Shown here: positions 8,666 to 18,728 of the stretch, one piece after another
Position numbering within the stretch: position 1 is the first letter of the stretch
Layout of the letters: each line of letters begins with the position of its first letter
Assembly: GCA_023256475.1 (NCBI GenBank)
Contig: JAGDXP010000024.1
Coordinates: 24,070 to 88,069, forward strand
DNA from: Thermoplasmata archaeon
GTDB taxonomy: Archaea; Thermoplasmatota; Thermoplasmata; Thermoplasmatales; GCA-001856825
Direction of reading: 5' to 3'
Length of the DNA: 64,000 nt
Translations under genes and position numbers: made by a program
The notes under the pieces: model-generated
Told to the model about the DNA's origin: nothing
What the model saw: the letters and a program-made list of their open reading frames with translations, nothing else
Databases searched by the model: none

Positions 8666-9597
8666 TTTACCATTAGCTCCTCCAAGGCTTTCTTAACAGC
8701 CTCAGTGCTCTCATACTTATACTTCCATCCGTAGGAAAGGGCTTTCCTTATGTCAAGGTGCATTACCTTTATATCACCTTTCCATCCGCCCCCACCTGGT
8801 CCGCCCATGATTTTTATTTTGGCTCCTGGAGATACCTTTGAAATAACCAGCTGGGCAATTTCTAGAACTGAGGTTCTTGTTGCGGTACCGATGTTAAACA
8901 AACCATCACCCTTTCCGTGCAATTGAAGCATGGCATCCATGGTGTCGTCTATATGTATGTAGGATTTTGATTGTGTTCCGTCCCCCAAAACTTCCAGGGT
9001 TTCTGGATTCTTCTTTAGCTTGTTTATGAAATCATAAATAACTCCGTGCGTTCCTCTCCTTCCAACTACATTTGCGAACCTGAATATGGACGATTTTAAG
9101 CCATAAATGTTTGTAAATGAAAATATGAAACCCTCCGCAGCCAGTTTGGAAGCTCCATAATGTGATACCGGCTTTAGAGGACCATAATTTTCAGGAGTTG
9201 GCATTAAATCTGGAATCCCATAAACTGTGGATGATGAAGCAAATATTATTTCCTTCACATCTGATTTCCTCATGGCTTCCAAAACTGAGTAAGTTGCAAG
9301 AGCATTCTCATTGAAATCGATCTGTGAATCTTCTGCACTCTTCCTTACATCAGGATTGGCACTTAGATGTATAATTATATCCTTCCCCTTGATTTCTTTG
9401 GCCAGATGCTCTGTATTCTTAACATCCATGTTAATGAATTTAAAATTCGGAGATTTATTCAAATCCTCAAGGTTCTCCCTTTTACCCCAGGAGAGGTTGT
9501 CAATTCCATAAACCTTATTTTCCAAAACAAGTTTTTCAGCCATATTGCTTCCAATAAACCCAGCTACTCCGGTGATTACAATATCTTTGTTTTTCAT
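8662..9597 (-). CDS. NAD-dependent nucleotide-sugar epimerase/dehydratase
   Basis: An extended short-chain dehydrogenase of 311 aa: Rossmann motif GVAGFIGS (residues 10-17), catalytic YGASK (Tyr147, Lys151) with SSS at 121-123, and the segment IFRFANVVGRRGTHGV. It is closest in look to archaeal UDP-glucose/GlcNAc 4-epimerases, and probably supplies sugars for glycoprotein or glycolipid decoration. The exact substrate cannot be told. It is the first gene of the operon with the two KaiC-like genes. Confidence 0.85.
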   Translation of the reverse strand: MKNKDIVITGVAGFIGSNMAEKLVLENKVYGIDNLSWGKRENLEDLNKSPNFKFINMDVKNTEHLAKEIKGKDIIIHLSANPDVRKSAEDSQIDFNENALATYSVLEAMRKSDVKEIIFASSSTVYGIPDLMPTPENYGPLKPVSHYGASKLAAEGFIFSFTNIYGLKSSIFRFANVVGRRGTHGVIYDFINKLKKNPETLEVLGDGTQSKSYIHIDDTMDAMLQLHGKGDGLFNIGTATRTSVLEIAQLVISKVSPGAKIKIMGGPGGGGWKGDIKVMHLDIRKALSYGWKYKYESTEAVKKALEELMVK

Positions 9598-9628
9598 TCC
9601 GACTTAAATATCGATTTTGGTTAAATAT

Positions 9629-10165
9629 TTAGTTATTCGAGGTTATGTCATGTTTATTCTTGAATTCTATTTCTTTTCTGATTATCACGAATGCTTCACC
9701 GATCAGAAGACCTGTACTGAAGGATAGCAGCACATCCACAAGCTCAGCCAATATCACTATGTTGGGGAAATAGAATAATATAACCAATCTCCCGATGTAT
9801 GAGAAGAACCAGAGCACTAATATAGCTTGAGATCTTCTATAAAAGATCTGGTTATCCTTGTAGAAAAATTCAGCCTTTTCTCCGAATTTCAATCCGATTA
9901 TAAGACCTACTACAATTAAGAATAGGAGGAACATAACGTACTCAGAACCATACAATTTAAAATCGGCAAATATCAGAAGAGCAGTCAAAAGCAAATATAT
10001 CACCGGAGCCATTATAATCCTAGATCTTTTATATTTCCTTCCGCGAATTCCTCTGATTATTCTCCTGGATACCAAAAGACCAATCAGTACAATATAAACC
10101 AAGAAGAAATAGGAATTGGAATTGGAAGAATTCTGAGGTATTGCAAGTAGATTCCATTCTATCAT
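9629..10165 (-). CDS. Small polytopic membrane protein (possibly CcdC/DUF1453-like)
   Basis: A 178-residue protein with about five to six predicted membrane helices, for example YFFLVYIVLIGLLVS, APVIYLLLTALLIFA and YVMFLLFLIVVGLII. A central loop GEKAEFFYKDNQIFYRRSQA followed by a helix resembles the DUF1453/CcdC pattern, but this is a weak match by eye. Nothing indicates function. It sits between the epimerase operon and the isochorismatase-fold gene and is probably transcribed alone. Confidence 0.5.
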   Translation of the reverse strand: MIEWNLLAIPQNSSNSNSYFFLVYIVLIGLLVSRRIIRGIRGRKYKRSRIIMAPVIYLLLTALLIFADFKLYGSEYVMFLLFLIVVGLIIGLKFGEKAEFFYKDNQIFYRRSQAILVLWFFSYIGRLVILFYFPNIVILAELVDVLLSFSTGLLIGEAFVIIRKEIEFKNKHDITSNN

Positions 10166-10247
10166 TCTAATTCCGCCTATTGGTTATATCTATTTATTAT
10201 TGTCTCTGAATAGTGAAATCTTATCACCTTGTAGTTCATGCATTGCC

Positions 10248-10820
10248 ATGCATGATGAACCATCTAGAAAAGGCGCATTAGTGGTGATTGATGTTCAGAA
10301 GGCCTGGATAATTAACAACTGGGGCAATAGAAACAACCCGCAATTTGAGAAGAATTTGAAAAAACTAATCGAATTCTCCAGAGACAATGGATTAGAGGTA
10401 ATACACGTACGTCACCTATCTTACAATGAAAACTCTCCTTTCAGGGAGAATAAGAAAAGCTTTGAATTTCAAGATTTTGCGAAGCCACTTGAAAATGAAA
10501 AGATTATAACCAAGAGGGTTAATAGTGCATTCATAGGGACTGATCTTGATGTTTACTGCAGGATGAATGGGATTAATAGATTATTTTTGGCAGGAATTAC
10601 AACGGACTACTGTGTTTCCACCACTGCAAGAATGGCAGGGAATTTGGGGTTTGAAAATTATGTAATAGAAGATGCATGCTACACTTTTGATAGGATAGGC
10701 AATGATGGTAAAATCATACCAGCTCAAATTGTTCATGATGTAAACATTGCATCCCTTAAGGACGAATTTTCTAAGATAATAACAACTGATGACTTCTTGA
10801 AGCTCTTTCAATTAAAGTAA
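10248..10820 (+). CDS. Isochorismatase-family cysteine hydrolase
   Basis: A nicotinamidase/isochorismatase-fold enzyme. The catalytic triad is visible: Asp in ALVVIDVQKAW, Lys in ITKRVNSAF, and Cys in GITTDYCVSTTARMAG. Substrates in the family include nicotinamide, ureides and N-carbamoyl compounds; nothing in the sequence settles which. I choose the ATG at 10248 (MHDEPSRKGALVVID), which places the first strand at the usual distance; a TTG at 10200 would add 16 residues of unusual composition. Transcribed alone, convergent with acetyl-CoA synthetase. Confidence 0.8.
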   Translation: MHDEPSRKGALVVIDVQKAWIINNWGNRNNPQFEKNLKKLIEFSRDNGLEVIHVRHLSYNENSPFRENKKSFEFQDFAKPLENEKIITKRVNSAFIGTDLDVYCRMNGINRLFLAGITTDYCVSTTARMAGNLGFENYVIEDACYTFDRIGNDGKIIPAQIVHDVNIASLKDEFSKIITTDDFLKLFQLK

Positions 10821-10832
10821 AAAGATAAATTA

Positions 10833-12767
10833 TTACTGTTTTATTTCATTCCTAAACTTCTCCACGGCATCCCTTATTTCTGACACAGAAGCTTCACTCT
10901 CCAATGTGGTCAGATCACCAGGAAGCTGATCCAGATAAACAGCTTTTATTACCCTCCTCATTATCTTTCCACTTCTTGTCTTTGGAAGCATTTCTACCAC
11001 ATGGATCTCATCTGGAACAATTATGGGGCCGAATTTTTCCCTTACCATCTGTTTTAATCTTTCCTCCAATCCTTCTCTCTGAATTCCTGACTTTGGAACT
11101 ACAAAGGCTACAATACTTTCACCTTTTACCTGATGCGGCTTTCCAAATACGCCGGCTTCTGAAACCAATTCTGTGGATAGCAATGCATCCTCAACCTCTA
11201 TAGTCCCAATCCTGTGGCCAGAGACCTTTAGAACCTCATCGGCTCTTCCCAGAAGCCAGAAATAACCATCATTGTCCATGATTGCATAATCTCCAGTAAA
11301 GTAATACCCTTTAACCTTTGAAAAGTATGTGCTTACATACCTATTGGGATCTTTATTGACTGTGAGCATTAGACCTGGCCAAGGCTTCTTTATGAATAGA
11401 TACCCCTTTTCACCCACCTTCGCGATTTCACCATTTTCTTTAATAATCACAGGTTCGATTCCCGGGTGAGGATATGTAGCTGAGCCCGGTTTCAACGGCC
11501 AGTTGGCTATACCAAGTTGCGGGGATATGATAAAACCACCTGTTTCAGTCTGCCAATAAGTATCCACAATGGGGCATCTAGAATTACCGACGTTCTTATA
11601 ATACCATTCCCATGCTGCTGGATTTATTGGCTCACCCACAGTTCCAAGTATCCTCAATGAGGAAAGATCATGTTTCTTTGGGTAGATGTCACCATATTTC
11701 ATGAGCATCCTGATGGCAGTTGGAGAAGTGTACAAGATATTTACGCCGTAAAGCTCAATTATTCTCCAAATTTGATCCGGAAATGGGTAGTCAAAGCTTC
11801 CTTCGTACAAGATTGAGGTTAATCCTAAGATCAATGGTGCGAAGACAATATAGCTATGACCTGTAATCCAACCTATATCAGCTGCGCACCACCATCTGTC
11901 TGTTTCTTGAGGATCAAATGCCCATTTTAGTGTGCTGGAGACCCATACAGCGTATCCTCCTGTACTGTGGACAATTCCCTTTGGCTTACCAGTTGTGCCA
12001 GATGTATATAATATAAAGAGGGGATCGTTAGAATCCATCGGTTCAGGCTCCACATAAATATTTTCCCCGGTGATATGATGATACCAGTAATCCCTTCCTT
12101 CCACCATGTTGACGTCTGTATTTGTGTGTTTTACGACAATTACCGTCTCAACGTTGCTAGTGTATTCTAAGGCCTTATCCACGATTTCCTTCAATTGTAT
12201 GATTTTACCCCTCCTGTATCCCCCATCGGCCGTAACAATCAACTTAGCTCCTGAATCATTTATCCTTTCAGCCAGGGCCTCTGCTCCAAATCCTGAAAAA
12301 ACTAGGGTAAAAGCTGCCCCAATTCTGGCTGCTGCAAGCATGGCAACCGGTGCCTCTATTATCATCGGGAGGTAAATTGCAATAGTATCCCCTTTCTTTA
12401 TCCCCATGTCCTTCAATGCCTGTGCAAATGAGTTAACTCTCTTGTATAATCCATGGTATGTAACTATCTTCTCCTCTCCCCTTTCATTGGTATATATAAA
12501 GGCAGCTTTGTTTCTCCTAAAATTGTTAACGTGCCTATCTACCGCATTATATGAAATATTCAACTTACCATTGATGAACCATCTATAGAAAGGTGCATTG
12601 GAATCATCTAGTACCTTGTCCCACTTCTTGTACCAATTCAATATCCATGCATGTTCATCCCAAAACTTTTCAGGATTTTCAATGGATTCCTTGTAAATCT
12701 GCCTGTATCTTTCAATGCTGGGGTTATGCAAAGAATCAAATGGCAAGGAATTACTCATTTCTTCCAT
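10833..12767 (-). CDS. acs: Acetyl-CoA synthetase (AMP-forming)
   Basis: Activates acetate (or a close short-chain acid) to acyl-CoA with ATP. The 644-residue length, the ATP-binding signature YTSGTTGKPKGIVHSTGGY, the TYWQTETGG motif and the C-terminal lysine in LPKTRSGKIMRR match Acs. The bulky Trp-rich context (DTYWQTETGGFI) agrees with acetate or propionate as the substrate. Two ATG codons are possible (12767 or three codons later). It is monocistronic and likely supports acetate use from amino-acid or amino-sugar breakdown, including acetate released by NagA farther right. Confidence 0.92.
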   Translation of the reverse strand: MEEMSNSLPFDSLHNPSIERYRQIYKESIENPEKFWDEHAWILNWYKKWDKVLDDSNAPFYRWFINGKLNISYNAVDRHVNNFRRNKAAFIYTNERGEEKIVTYHGLYKRVNSFAQALKDMGIKKGDTIAIYLPMIIEAPVAMLAAARIGAAFTLVFSGFGAEALAERINDSGAKLIVTADGGYRRGKIIQLKEIVDKALEYTSNVETVIVVKHTNTDVNMVEGRDYWYHHITGENIYVEPEPMDSNDPLFILYTSGTTGKPKGIVHSTGGYAVWVSSTLKWAFDPQETDRWWCAADIGWITGHSYIVFAPLILGLTSILYEGSFDYPFPDQIWRIIELYGVNILYTSPTAIRMLMKYGDIYPKKHDLSSLRILGTVGEPINPAAWEWYYKNVGNSRCPIVDTYWQTETGGFIISPQLGIANWPLKPGSATYPHPGIEPVIIKENGEIAKVGEKGYLFIKKPWPGLMLTVNKDPNRYVSTYFSKVKGYYFTGDYAIMDNDGYFWLLGRADEVLKVSGHRIGTIEVEDALLSTELVSEAGVFGKPHQVKGESIVAFVVPKSGIQREGLEERLKQMVREKFGPIIVPDEIHVVEMLPKTRSGKIMRRVIKAVYLDQLPGDLTTLESEASVSEIRDAVEKFRNEIKQ

Positions 12768-12818
12768 AACTAATCAATAATAATTCCATTAAATATTTTA
12801 ATGTCCCCTAGATTTAAA

Positions 12819-13346
12819 TTAGTTTTCAAGCATCCTCATAAACATATCCAATATGCGAGCAGACATGCCCCAGATTAAACCCTCCTTTATGTTGAACACA
12901 ATTTCTCCATCCATCTCTTTCCTGCCCTTTTTAAGTTCGTCCAATGTTATCCATCCCAGATAGCTCGTTTCTGAGGACTGCTTCAGCTCCTGATCCTTAA
13001 TATTTTCATCCAGAACATATACAAAAACATAGACAAGGAGATCCAATTTATTTCTGGGTGAGAAAGGACCAAAGTAACCCATGCTCTTCAATGAGTTAAG
13101 ATCCAATCCGGTTTCCTCCTGTACCTCCCTGATTACAGTACCCCACAAATCCCCATCTTTCTTTTTGAAATGGCCTCCAGGCAATGCAAATTGCCCTGCC
13201 CACGGATCATCTAATCGTTCATTCCTCTTTTCGATTAAAAGCCCTTTTTCCTTATGAATTATTAGCGCAACGGCAGCATACGAATAAACTTCCAAAAAAG
13301 GGATCTTGTCGTTTTTAAGCTTATCTTCAATTTCTACAAAATCCAC
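12819..13346 (-). CDS. NUDIX hydrolase
   Basis: A 175-residue NUDIX pyrophosphohydrolase. The box begins GGHFKKKDGDLWG and ends REVQEETGL, so the Arg-Glu-x2-Glu-Glu metal-binding core is intact. The segment RNERLDDPWAGQFALPGG and the following FSPRNKLDLLVYVFVY resemble CoA or ADP-ribose pyrophosphatases of the family, but the substrate is not determined. It lies just upstream of acs on the same strand with a 51-base gap; separate promoters are possible. Confidence 0.85.
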   Translation of the reverse strand: MDFVEIEDKLKNDKIPFLEVYSYAAVALIIHKEKGLLIEKRNERLDDPWAGQFALPGGHFKKKDGDLWGTVIREVQEETGLDLNSLKSMGYFGPFSPRNKLDLLVYVFVYVLDENIKDQELKQSSETSYLGWITLDELKKGRKEMDGEIVFNIKEGLIWGMSARILDMFMRMLEN

Positions 13347-13536
13347 AAAAAATAAAAAGAAATTGATTTATAAAATTTACTTATGTCCTTTCAATAAAAT
13401 TAAATTCAACATTTTATTGCAAATCGGTGTACCTACCGCTGGAAATTATCGTGTTAATACTGCTACTGCTTGGCATTGGATACCTGTTCAACAAGCTTAG
13501 AAATAATGCCATATAAAAAAGCTCTAAATAGGATAA

Positions 13537-14070
13537 ATGTATTATCCATTGAACATTATGCCATGGGAACATACAAGACGGATGAGAAAAGAGGCTAATC
13601 TTGATCCAGAATTCATAGCTTCGTTCCTTGAAATAAGACAAGGGGAAAAGGTAATAGACATTGGAGGTGGCGATGGTTTCTTTTCTCAGGCGTTTAAGAA
13701 ATATACCCCCAACGTTTATTTATTAGATGTTGAAAACTGGTCCAACCAAGACTTTAAGAAGATTGGAATCAACTACATTGAGAGCAATTTTTGCCACTTC
13801 TCAGGTGATGAAAATTTCAATATAGGTTTCATGGCAAATGTTTACCATGATTTCAGGCTTGAATGCAGGGATAAAACTTTAAATAATTTGCAAAGAATAA
13901 TAAGCAGAAGGATAGGAATTCTAGATTTCATACCAGGCAAGGCATTCTTTGGGCCTCCATTTAAGTTGGAAGAAGACGTTGTTATCAATGATATGGAGAG
14001 TATAGGATTCAAATTAACCAAGAAGACCTATCTGCCATACCACTATTATCTTATATTCGATAGGCAATGA
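13537..14070 (+). CDS. SAM-dependent methyltransferase (class I)
   Basis: A small Rossmann-fold methyltransferase (177 aa) with motif I EKVIDIGGGDGFFSQ, an acidic residue at the end of strand two (LLDVEN) and a motif IV-like MANVYHDF that resembles UbiE/COQ5-type enzymes. The substrate is unknown. A TATA-like ATATAAAA at 13511-13518 sits about 25 bases before the chosen ATG, consistent with a nearly leaderless transcript; an in-frame ATG at 13558 is the alternative. It overlaps the MFS gene by four bases. Confidence 0.7.
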   Translation: MYYPLNIMPWEHTRRMRKEANLDPEFIASFLEIRQGEKVIDIGGGDGFFSQAFKKYTPNVYLLDVENWSNQDFKKIGINYIESNFCHFSGDENFNIGFMANVYHDFRLECRDKTLNNLQRIISRRIGILDFIPGKAFFGPPFKLEEDVVINDMESIGFKLTKKTYLPYHYYLIFDRQ

Positions 14071-15215
14071 ACAGGAATATAATTTTGGTGGTGGGCAGCA
14101 GGGCTCTTCTGAGCTTCAGTTATGGTATTTTGAACATTGTCATTAGTATTTACCTTCATGATATAGGATTCTCAACATTATCCATAGGTGAAATATTAGG
14201 AACTGCTATACTGATCAGCGCAATCCTGTCCTTTTTGCTAGCCATGTTTGCGGACCATTTAGGCAGGAAGTATGTGTTGACTTTGCTATTTGGTGCCTTT
14301 TCTCTATCTGTAACTGGCTTCTTTTCAACTAAAGATCCAGTGCTACTTTCAATTTTCGCAGGTATAGGAAGCTTCACAGGGTCTGGCGGTGGGCCCATAG
14401 GGTCAGGTGGGCCATTCGGCGCCATACAGACTGCCTTATTGACGGAATTTTCACAAAAGGAAAATTTTGTAAAATATCTTTCTTGGGCTTCCACCATTGG
14501 CATATTGTCTACCGCATTGGGCTCATTGACCCTTGGAATTTATGAAAAAATTGGATTGAGACTTGAAACCATCTATTTCATCATTTCCATATTAGGGGTA
14601 GTTTCCCTGGTTCTAATGATGTTTTTAAAAGACAACGGATTGAGGAGCCGCAAGATAATACCCATCAAATCCTGGAAAAATATCGTAAAATTATCTATTC
14701 CAACCATTCCAGGTGGAGTGGGTGGAGGTCTCATAATTCCCATATTCTCATTATGGCTCCATTTAAGGTTCAATCTAAGTATTTCAATGATAGGTTACAT
14801 TTTCTTCATTTCAAACTTATTTGTTATTTTAACCATGCTCATATTTGCATATTCAAAATTCTCCCAAATTAAAACCATTATATACACCAGGATAATTTCA
14901 TCCTTAGCCTTGATTTTGCTTGCCCTCTCTCCCGTACTTATTCTGTCAATTTTTCTATTCATCCTTAGGAATTCTCTACAAATGGGTGCGATACCTATAA
15001 GGCAGTCCTTCTCCATGAGCATAGTTGATGAGACCGAAAGGGCCACTACATCTGGAGCTACCTCCATGGTGAGGACTGGATTCACATCAATTTCTCCACC
15101 CTTCGCCGGAGAATTATTACAAATTAACCTTGATCTACCTCCATTAATCGGCGGATTGATCTCGTTGTTCGATCCAATACTTTACTATAAACTGTTCAAG
15201 AACAAATTGAATTGA
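14067..15215 (+). CDS. MFS transporter
   Basis: A 382-residue major facilitator carrier with about 11-12 hydrophobic segments and the loop 2-3 motif FADHLGRKYVLTLLFG typical of MFS. A glycine-rich segment GSFTGSGGGPIGSGGPFGAI is unusual and lies near helix 4. Substrate unknown; it starts by ATGA overlap with the methyltransferase, so the carrier may export or import the methyltransferase's substrate or product (inference). Confidence 0.8.
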   Translation: MNRNIILVVGSRALLSFSYGILNIVISIYLHDIGFSTLSIGEILGTAILISAILSFLLAMFADHLGRKYVLTLLFGAFSLSVTGFFSTKDPVLLSIFAGIGSFTGSGGGPIGSGGPFGAIQTALLTEFSQKENFVKYLSWASTIGILSTALGSLTLGIYEKIGLRLETIYFIISILGVVSLVLMMFLKDNGLRSRKIIPIKSWKNIVKLSIPTIPGGVGGGLIIPIFSLWLHLRFNLSISMIGYIFFISNLFVILTMLIFAYSKFSQIKTIIYTRIISSLALILLALSPVLILSIFLFILRNSLQMGAIPIRQSFSMSIVDETERATTSGATSMVRTGFTSISPPFAGELLQINLDLPPLIGGLISLFDPILYYKLFKNKLN

Positions 15216-15601
15216 TGTGATTATTCGAAATAAGAGAATTCATTATTTTTCATGAGGTTCGATACCTTATTTTAATGAGAGATATCATTTTAAGAAGTAA
15301 TTGATTGGAACGACAATCGAGCTTTTCAGACAAAATCTCTTCTAAGTTATTTTTCTTTCCATGGGAAAAACGAAATATAATTTCAATTTTATTTACTGCA
15401 ATATGATTTATAAGGGGTTACACCCTTCTTATGCCTATATGAATTGTGGTGTTGGAACAATTGGAATTTAGCCACCATTTCTTTACAAAAATTTCGCTTG
15501 ACAAATGTTCTTTTAACTATTTTTTATACATTTAACAAATTGTGATTGAGTTATAGAAAAGATTTAATATAGCGATTTCTAAATAATAATATTGAGGACC
15601 A
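15216..15601. other. 386-base intergenic leader region
   Basis: No gene or RNA is recognisable. The left half is AT-rich; a short AAGGG/CCCTT inverted repeat lies at 15412-15427. The right end carries the promoter of the large surface protein gene. A 10-codon frame at 15437 is too short to be called. Confidence 0.4.
15563..15571 (+). promoter_or_regulatory. Probable TATA box of the surface-protein gene
   Basis: TTTAATATA lies 31 bases before the ATG at 15602, so transcription should start near 15593. The short leader then carries GAGG at 15594-15597, a weak Shine-Dalgarno element. Confidence 0.5.
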
Positions 15602-18600
15602 ATGAGGGCCAATTTCGCATTGGTTCTGTTGATTGCATTATTTGTATTGTCGCCGGTTAACATGGGAAATTCCGGCTATCATCATACTTCGTGGAATCAA
15701 ACCCATTATAAGGAAACCAATGGAAATTATGCAAATAATAGTACTATTTTCTACACTTTAGACCTCTGGAATGGCACATTAATAAATGGAAATTTTATTA
15801 ATACAACATATCAGTTGGATCCAGTTTTCGCACTTTATGACCAATTTAACAATTATCTGTACATTGCAGATTCTGGATCTGATACCATTAGCATAATAAA
15901 TTCCTCCAATGGACGTTTGGTTGGAGATATATCAGTTGGTAGATACCCCATATCCATGGCTTTAGATACCAGAAATAGGTTCCTCTATGTAGTTTGCGAA
16001 GTTTCTGACGAAATAGCAATAATAAATACTTCTACCAACCAAGTGGTAGGGAACATATCGGTAGGCTTATTTACTAATTCCATAGCTTATGATCCAATAA
16101 ATGACCTCCTTTTCGTTACAAGTTCATTCGGAGATAACGTTACTGCTATAAACCCCAACAATGGCCAGTCTCTTGTTTCACTTTCGGTTGGAAACGATCC
16201 GCAATGGATAACTTTCGTTCCATACCATGATTCGTTATATGTCTCCAATTATGGATCAAATACCGTTTCAGTAATAAATATCACTTCGGTATCTGGTTAC
16301 CTTCAGTTTAATGTGAGCAATAACATTCCTGTGCTCCCTGGGCCTACTGCAATAGCCTATGATTCAATGAACAATTCTTTGTATGTCGCAGACTCCTTAT
16401 CAGATTATGTGAGCATTATTAATGTAACCTCCAATTCTCTGGTTGAAAACTTACAGGTAGGTCCATCTCCAGATGGGATTGGCTATGACCCGATTAATAA
16501 TTTTATATACGTATCTGATGGTGCCTCAGCGACTGTAAATTTGATTAATGCCACAAACAATCAGATAGAGGGAAATATAAGTGTAGGCAGCCACCCTACA
16601 AGTTTGACTTTTTCCTATTCAACGGGGAATATGTACGTTGCAAATGAATATTCCTATAACATTTCCATAATAAATGCACATGAAAATAGCGTTGTTGGTT
16701 CCATATCCCTGGGATATTATCCTACTTCAATGGCATATGATCCTCTAAACGGTGAGATATATGTTGCCATGATGGGGGCAAATTTCATTCTAACTGTAAA
16801 TGCCACCAACTTTACAGTTTACAAGAAGATCTATGTTGGTTATGGCCCAAATTATGTTTATTATAACAATTATACTCGTGAAATATACGTATCAAATGGA
16901 ATAAGTGGAAACGTAACCGTGCTAAATGCAACAAATAACCAAGTTGTATCATCCATCAAAGTGGGTTCAGGAGCTTTTGGAATTACCTATGACCCCGTTA
17001 ACAAATATCTCTATGTAGCCAACCTCTGGTCTGACAACATCTCTATAATAAATTCCCTTACAGATCAGACTGTTGGATCAATAAATGACTATGTCGCACC
17101 CAATCCACTTATGATAGGGATGGAACCAGAGAACCTAATATATGATCCTGAAAATGGTTACATATACGTTGCAAATTTCCGTGCTAATTTTCTGACCCTG
17201 ATAAATTCTACTACAAATCAATATTTCTCACTGATCACTGTTGGCATAGGCCCAGATAACCTTCTCCTAGATCCCTACAATGGATTGGTCTATGTAACAA
17301 ACTATGAGTCCAATAACGTTACCGTTCTAAATGGTACCAGCTTAAATTCCATAATTAATGTTGGAAATAACCCTTATGGGATGGCAATTTATGGAAAATC
17401 AAACTATCTGTTTGTGACAAACTCAGGGTCCAACAATATAACCGTTATAAATACCACCGATGAAGAAATTAGTGGAACAATTAAGGTAGGCATTGATCCA
17501 CAGGGCTTGGTATACGATGTGAAAAATGGCTATTTATTTGTTGCAAATGAGATGACTGGAACTATAAGCATAATAAAAATTAATAAAATAACTGGGAAAA
17601 ATTATGCGGTGGTTTTCAATGAGCGCGGTCTACCATATGGGTCGCAATGGTACGTATCAATTAACGGAACTACTAAGTTCACCCAGCAGCAAAGCATTAT
17701 CTTCTACGAGCCCAATGGGACATATTCCTATGAGGCTGGAACTTATGCCCCTCAAGTTACAATGATCACTGGATCTCTGATTATTAGTGGTAAATCCACT
17801 GTAATAAATATAACATTCACCTACTCATCTACCTCCTCCACCAATAAGTATCCAGTTAGATTTGAGGAATACGGTCTTCCATACAACACTACTTGGAGTG
17901 TTACGCTCAATGGAATAACATTATCATCTCAGAATTCCACCATAACATTCCTGGAAACCAATGGTACTTACAGTTTCCAAGTTGGGGTTCCTGTGGGATA
18001 TAAAGCATCCCCGTCATCAGGCACTGTGGATGTGAATGGGCAAAGTGTCACAATAAATGTATATTTTACCAGGCCCTTATACAATGTAGTTTTTATTGAG
18101 AAAAATCTACCAAATAATGAAACATGGGGTGTTATATTTAACGGCACGGAGAAAACTAGCAATTCAAGTTCCATCTCATTCCTCGTTCCCAATGGATCTT
18201 ATGAATTCAGAATAATCGGACCTTCAAATTATTCTGCAAGTCCATCCTCAGGAAACATTACTGTGAGTGGGTCCAATTTTACCCAGACTATATATTTCTC
18301 ATTAAAATATGCAACAATAATCTTTATTGTTAGTGGGCTTCCCAGCAATTCTTCATGGTCAGTAAACTTTGCTGGGACTGTAAAATCATCCACCTCCAAT
18401 ATCATAACATTTAATGTTACACCTGGCACATATAATTATTCGGTAATGCTTCCCAATGGGTTCACGGCAAACAACCTGCAAGGTTCAGTTATAGCAAACA
18501 GTTCTAAAATCATCATAAACATAAATGCTCAAAGGATTGTTACAGTTACATCGAAACAAACCGGCAGTGCAGGAGTGGAAATAATTGAAGTTTCTGCCCT

Positions 18601-18670
18601 AGTTGGAATGGTATTGGTAATAGCTGTTTTTATCTATATTACCAGAATAATTAGAAAGGGAAAGAAATAG
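15602..18670 (+). CDS. Membrane-anchored surface protein with 14 YVTN-type propeller blades
   Basis: A 1022-residue secreted protein. An N-terminal signal peptide (FALVLLIALFVLSPVNMG) leads into about 14 repeats of ~42 residues of the type LYVANLWSDNISIINS, matching YVTN/NHL beta-propeller blades, enough for two seven-bladed propellers. From about residue 660 four ~78-residue beta domains follow, each opening like VVFNERGLPYGSQWYVSING, a repeat common in Thermoplasmatales surface proteins. A C-terminal helix (VSALVGMVLVIAVFIYI) with a basic tail anchors it outside the cell. Very many N-x-S/T sequons suggest N-glycosylation. Likely an envelope or adhesion protein; its partner is unknown. Confidence 0.85.
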   Translation: MRANFALVLLIALFVLSPVNMGNSGYHHTSWNQTHYKETNGNYANNSTIFYTLDLWNGTLINGNFINTTYQLDPVFALYDQFNNYLYIADSGSDTISIINSSNGRLVGDISVGRYPISMALDTRNRFLYVVCEVSDEIAIINTSTNQVVGNISVGLFTNSIAYDPINDLLFVTSSFGDNVTAINPNNGQSLVSLSVGNDPQWITFVPYHDSLYVSNYGSNTVSVINITSVSGYLQFNVSNNIPVLPGPTAIAYDSMNNSLYVADSLSDYVSIINVTSNSLVENLQVGPSPDGIGYDPINNFIYVSDGASATVNLINATNNQIEGNISVGSHPTSLTFSYSTGNMYVANEYSYNISIINAHENSVVGSISLGYYPTSMAYDPLNGEIYVAMMGANFILTVNATNFTVYKKIYVGYGPNYVYYNNYTREIYVSNGISGNVTVLNATNNQVVSSIKVGSGAFGITYDPVNKYLYVANLWSDNISIINSLTDQTVGSINDYVAPNPLMIGMEPENLIYDPENGYIYVANFRANFLTLINSTTNQYFSLITVGIGPDNLLLDPYNGLVYVTNYESNNVTVLNGTSLNSIINVGNNPYGMAIYGKSNYLFVTNSGSNNITVINTTDEEISGTIKVGIDPQGLVYDVKNGYLFVANEMTGTISIIKINKITGKNYAVVFNERGLPYGSQWYVSINGTTKFTQQQSIIFYEPNGTYSYEAGTYAPQVTMITGSLIISGKSTVINITFTYSSTSSTNKYPVRFEEYGLPYNTTWSVTLNGITLSSQNSTITFLETNGTYSFQVGVPVGYKASPSSGTVDVNGQSVTINVYFTRPLYNVVFIEKNLPNNETWGVIFNGTEKTSNSSSISFLVPNGSYEFRIIGPSNYSASPSSGNITVSGSNFTQTIYFSLKYATIIFIVSGLPSNSSWSVNFAGTVKSSTSNIITFNVTPGTYNYSVMLPNGFTANNLQGSVIANSSKIIININAQRIVTVTSKQTGSAGVEIIEVSALVGMVLVIAVFIYITRIIRKGKK

Positions 18671-18728
18671 GAAAATGAGAAGAATGAATTTTTTAATTAA
18701 TTCTTTAATTGCCACATATGGAACAATA

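Noticed and set aside
14156..14503. Minus-strand 115-codon frame inside the MFS gene
   Set aside because: The Pro/Gly-rich translation is the reverse of the glycine-rich transporter loop, not a real protein.
15437..15469. Ten-codon frame after a TATA-like box in the intergenic region
   Set aside because: Too short to support, with no conserved feature or ribosome site; it can arise by chance in AT-rich DNA.
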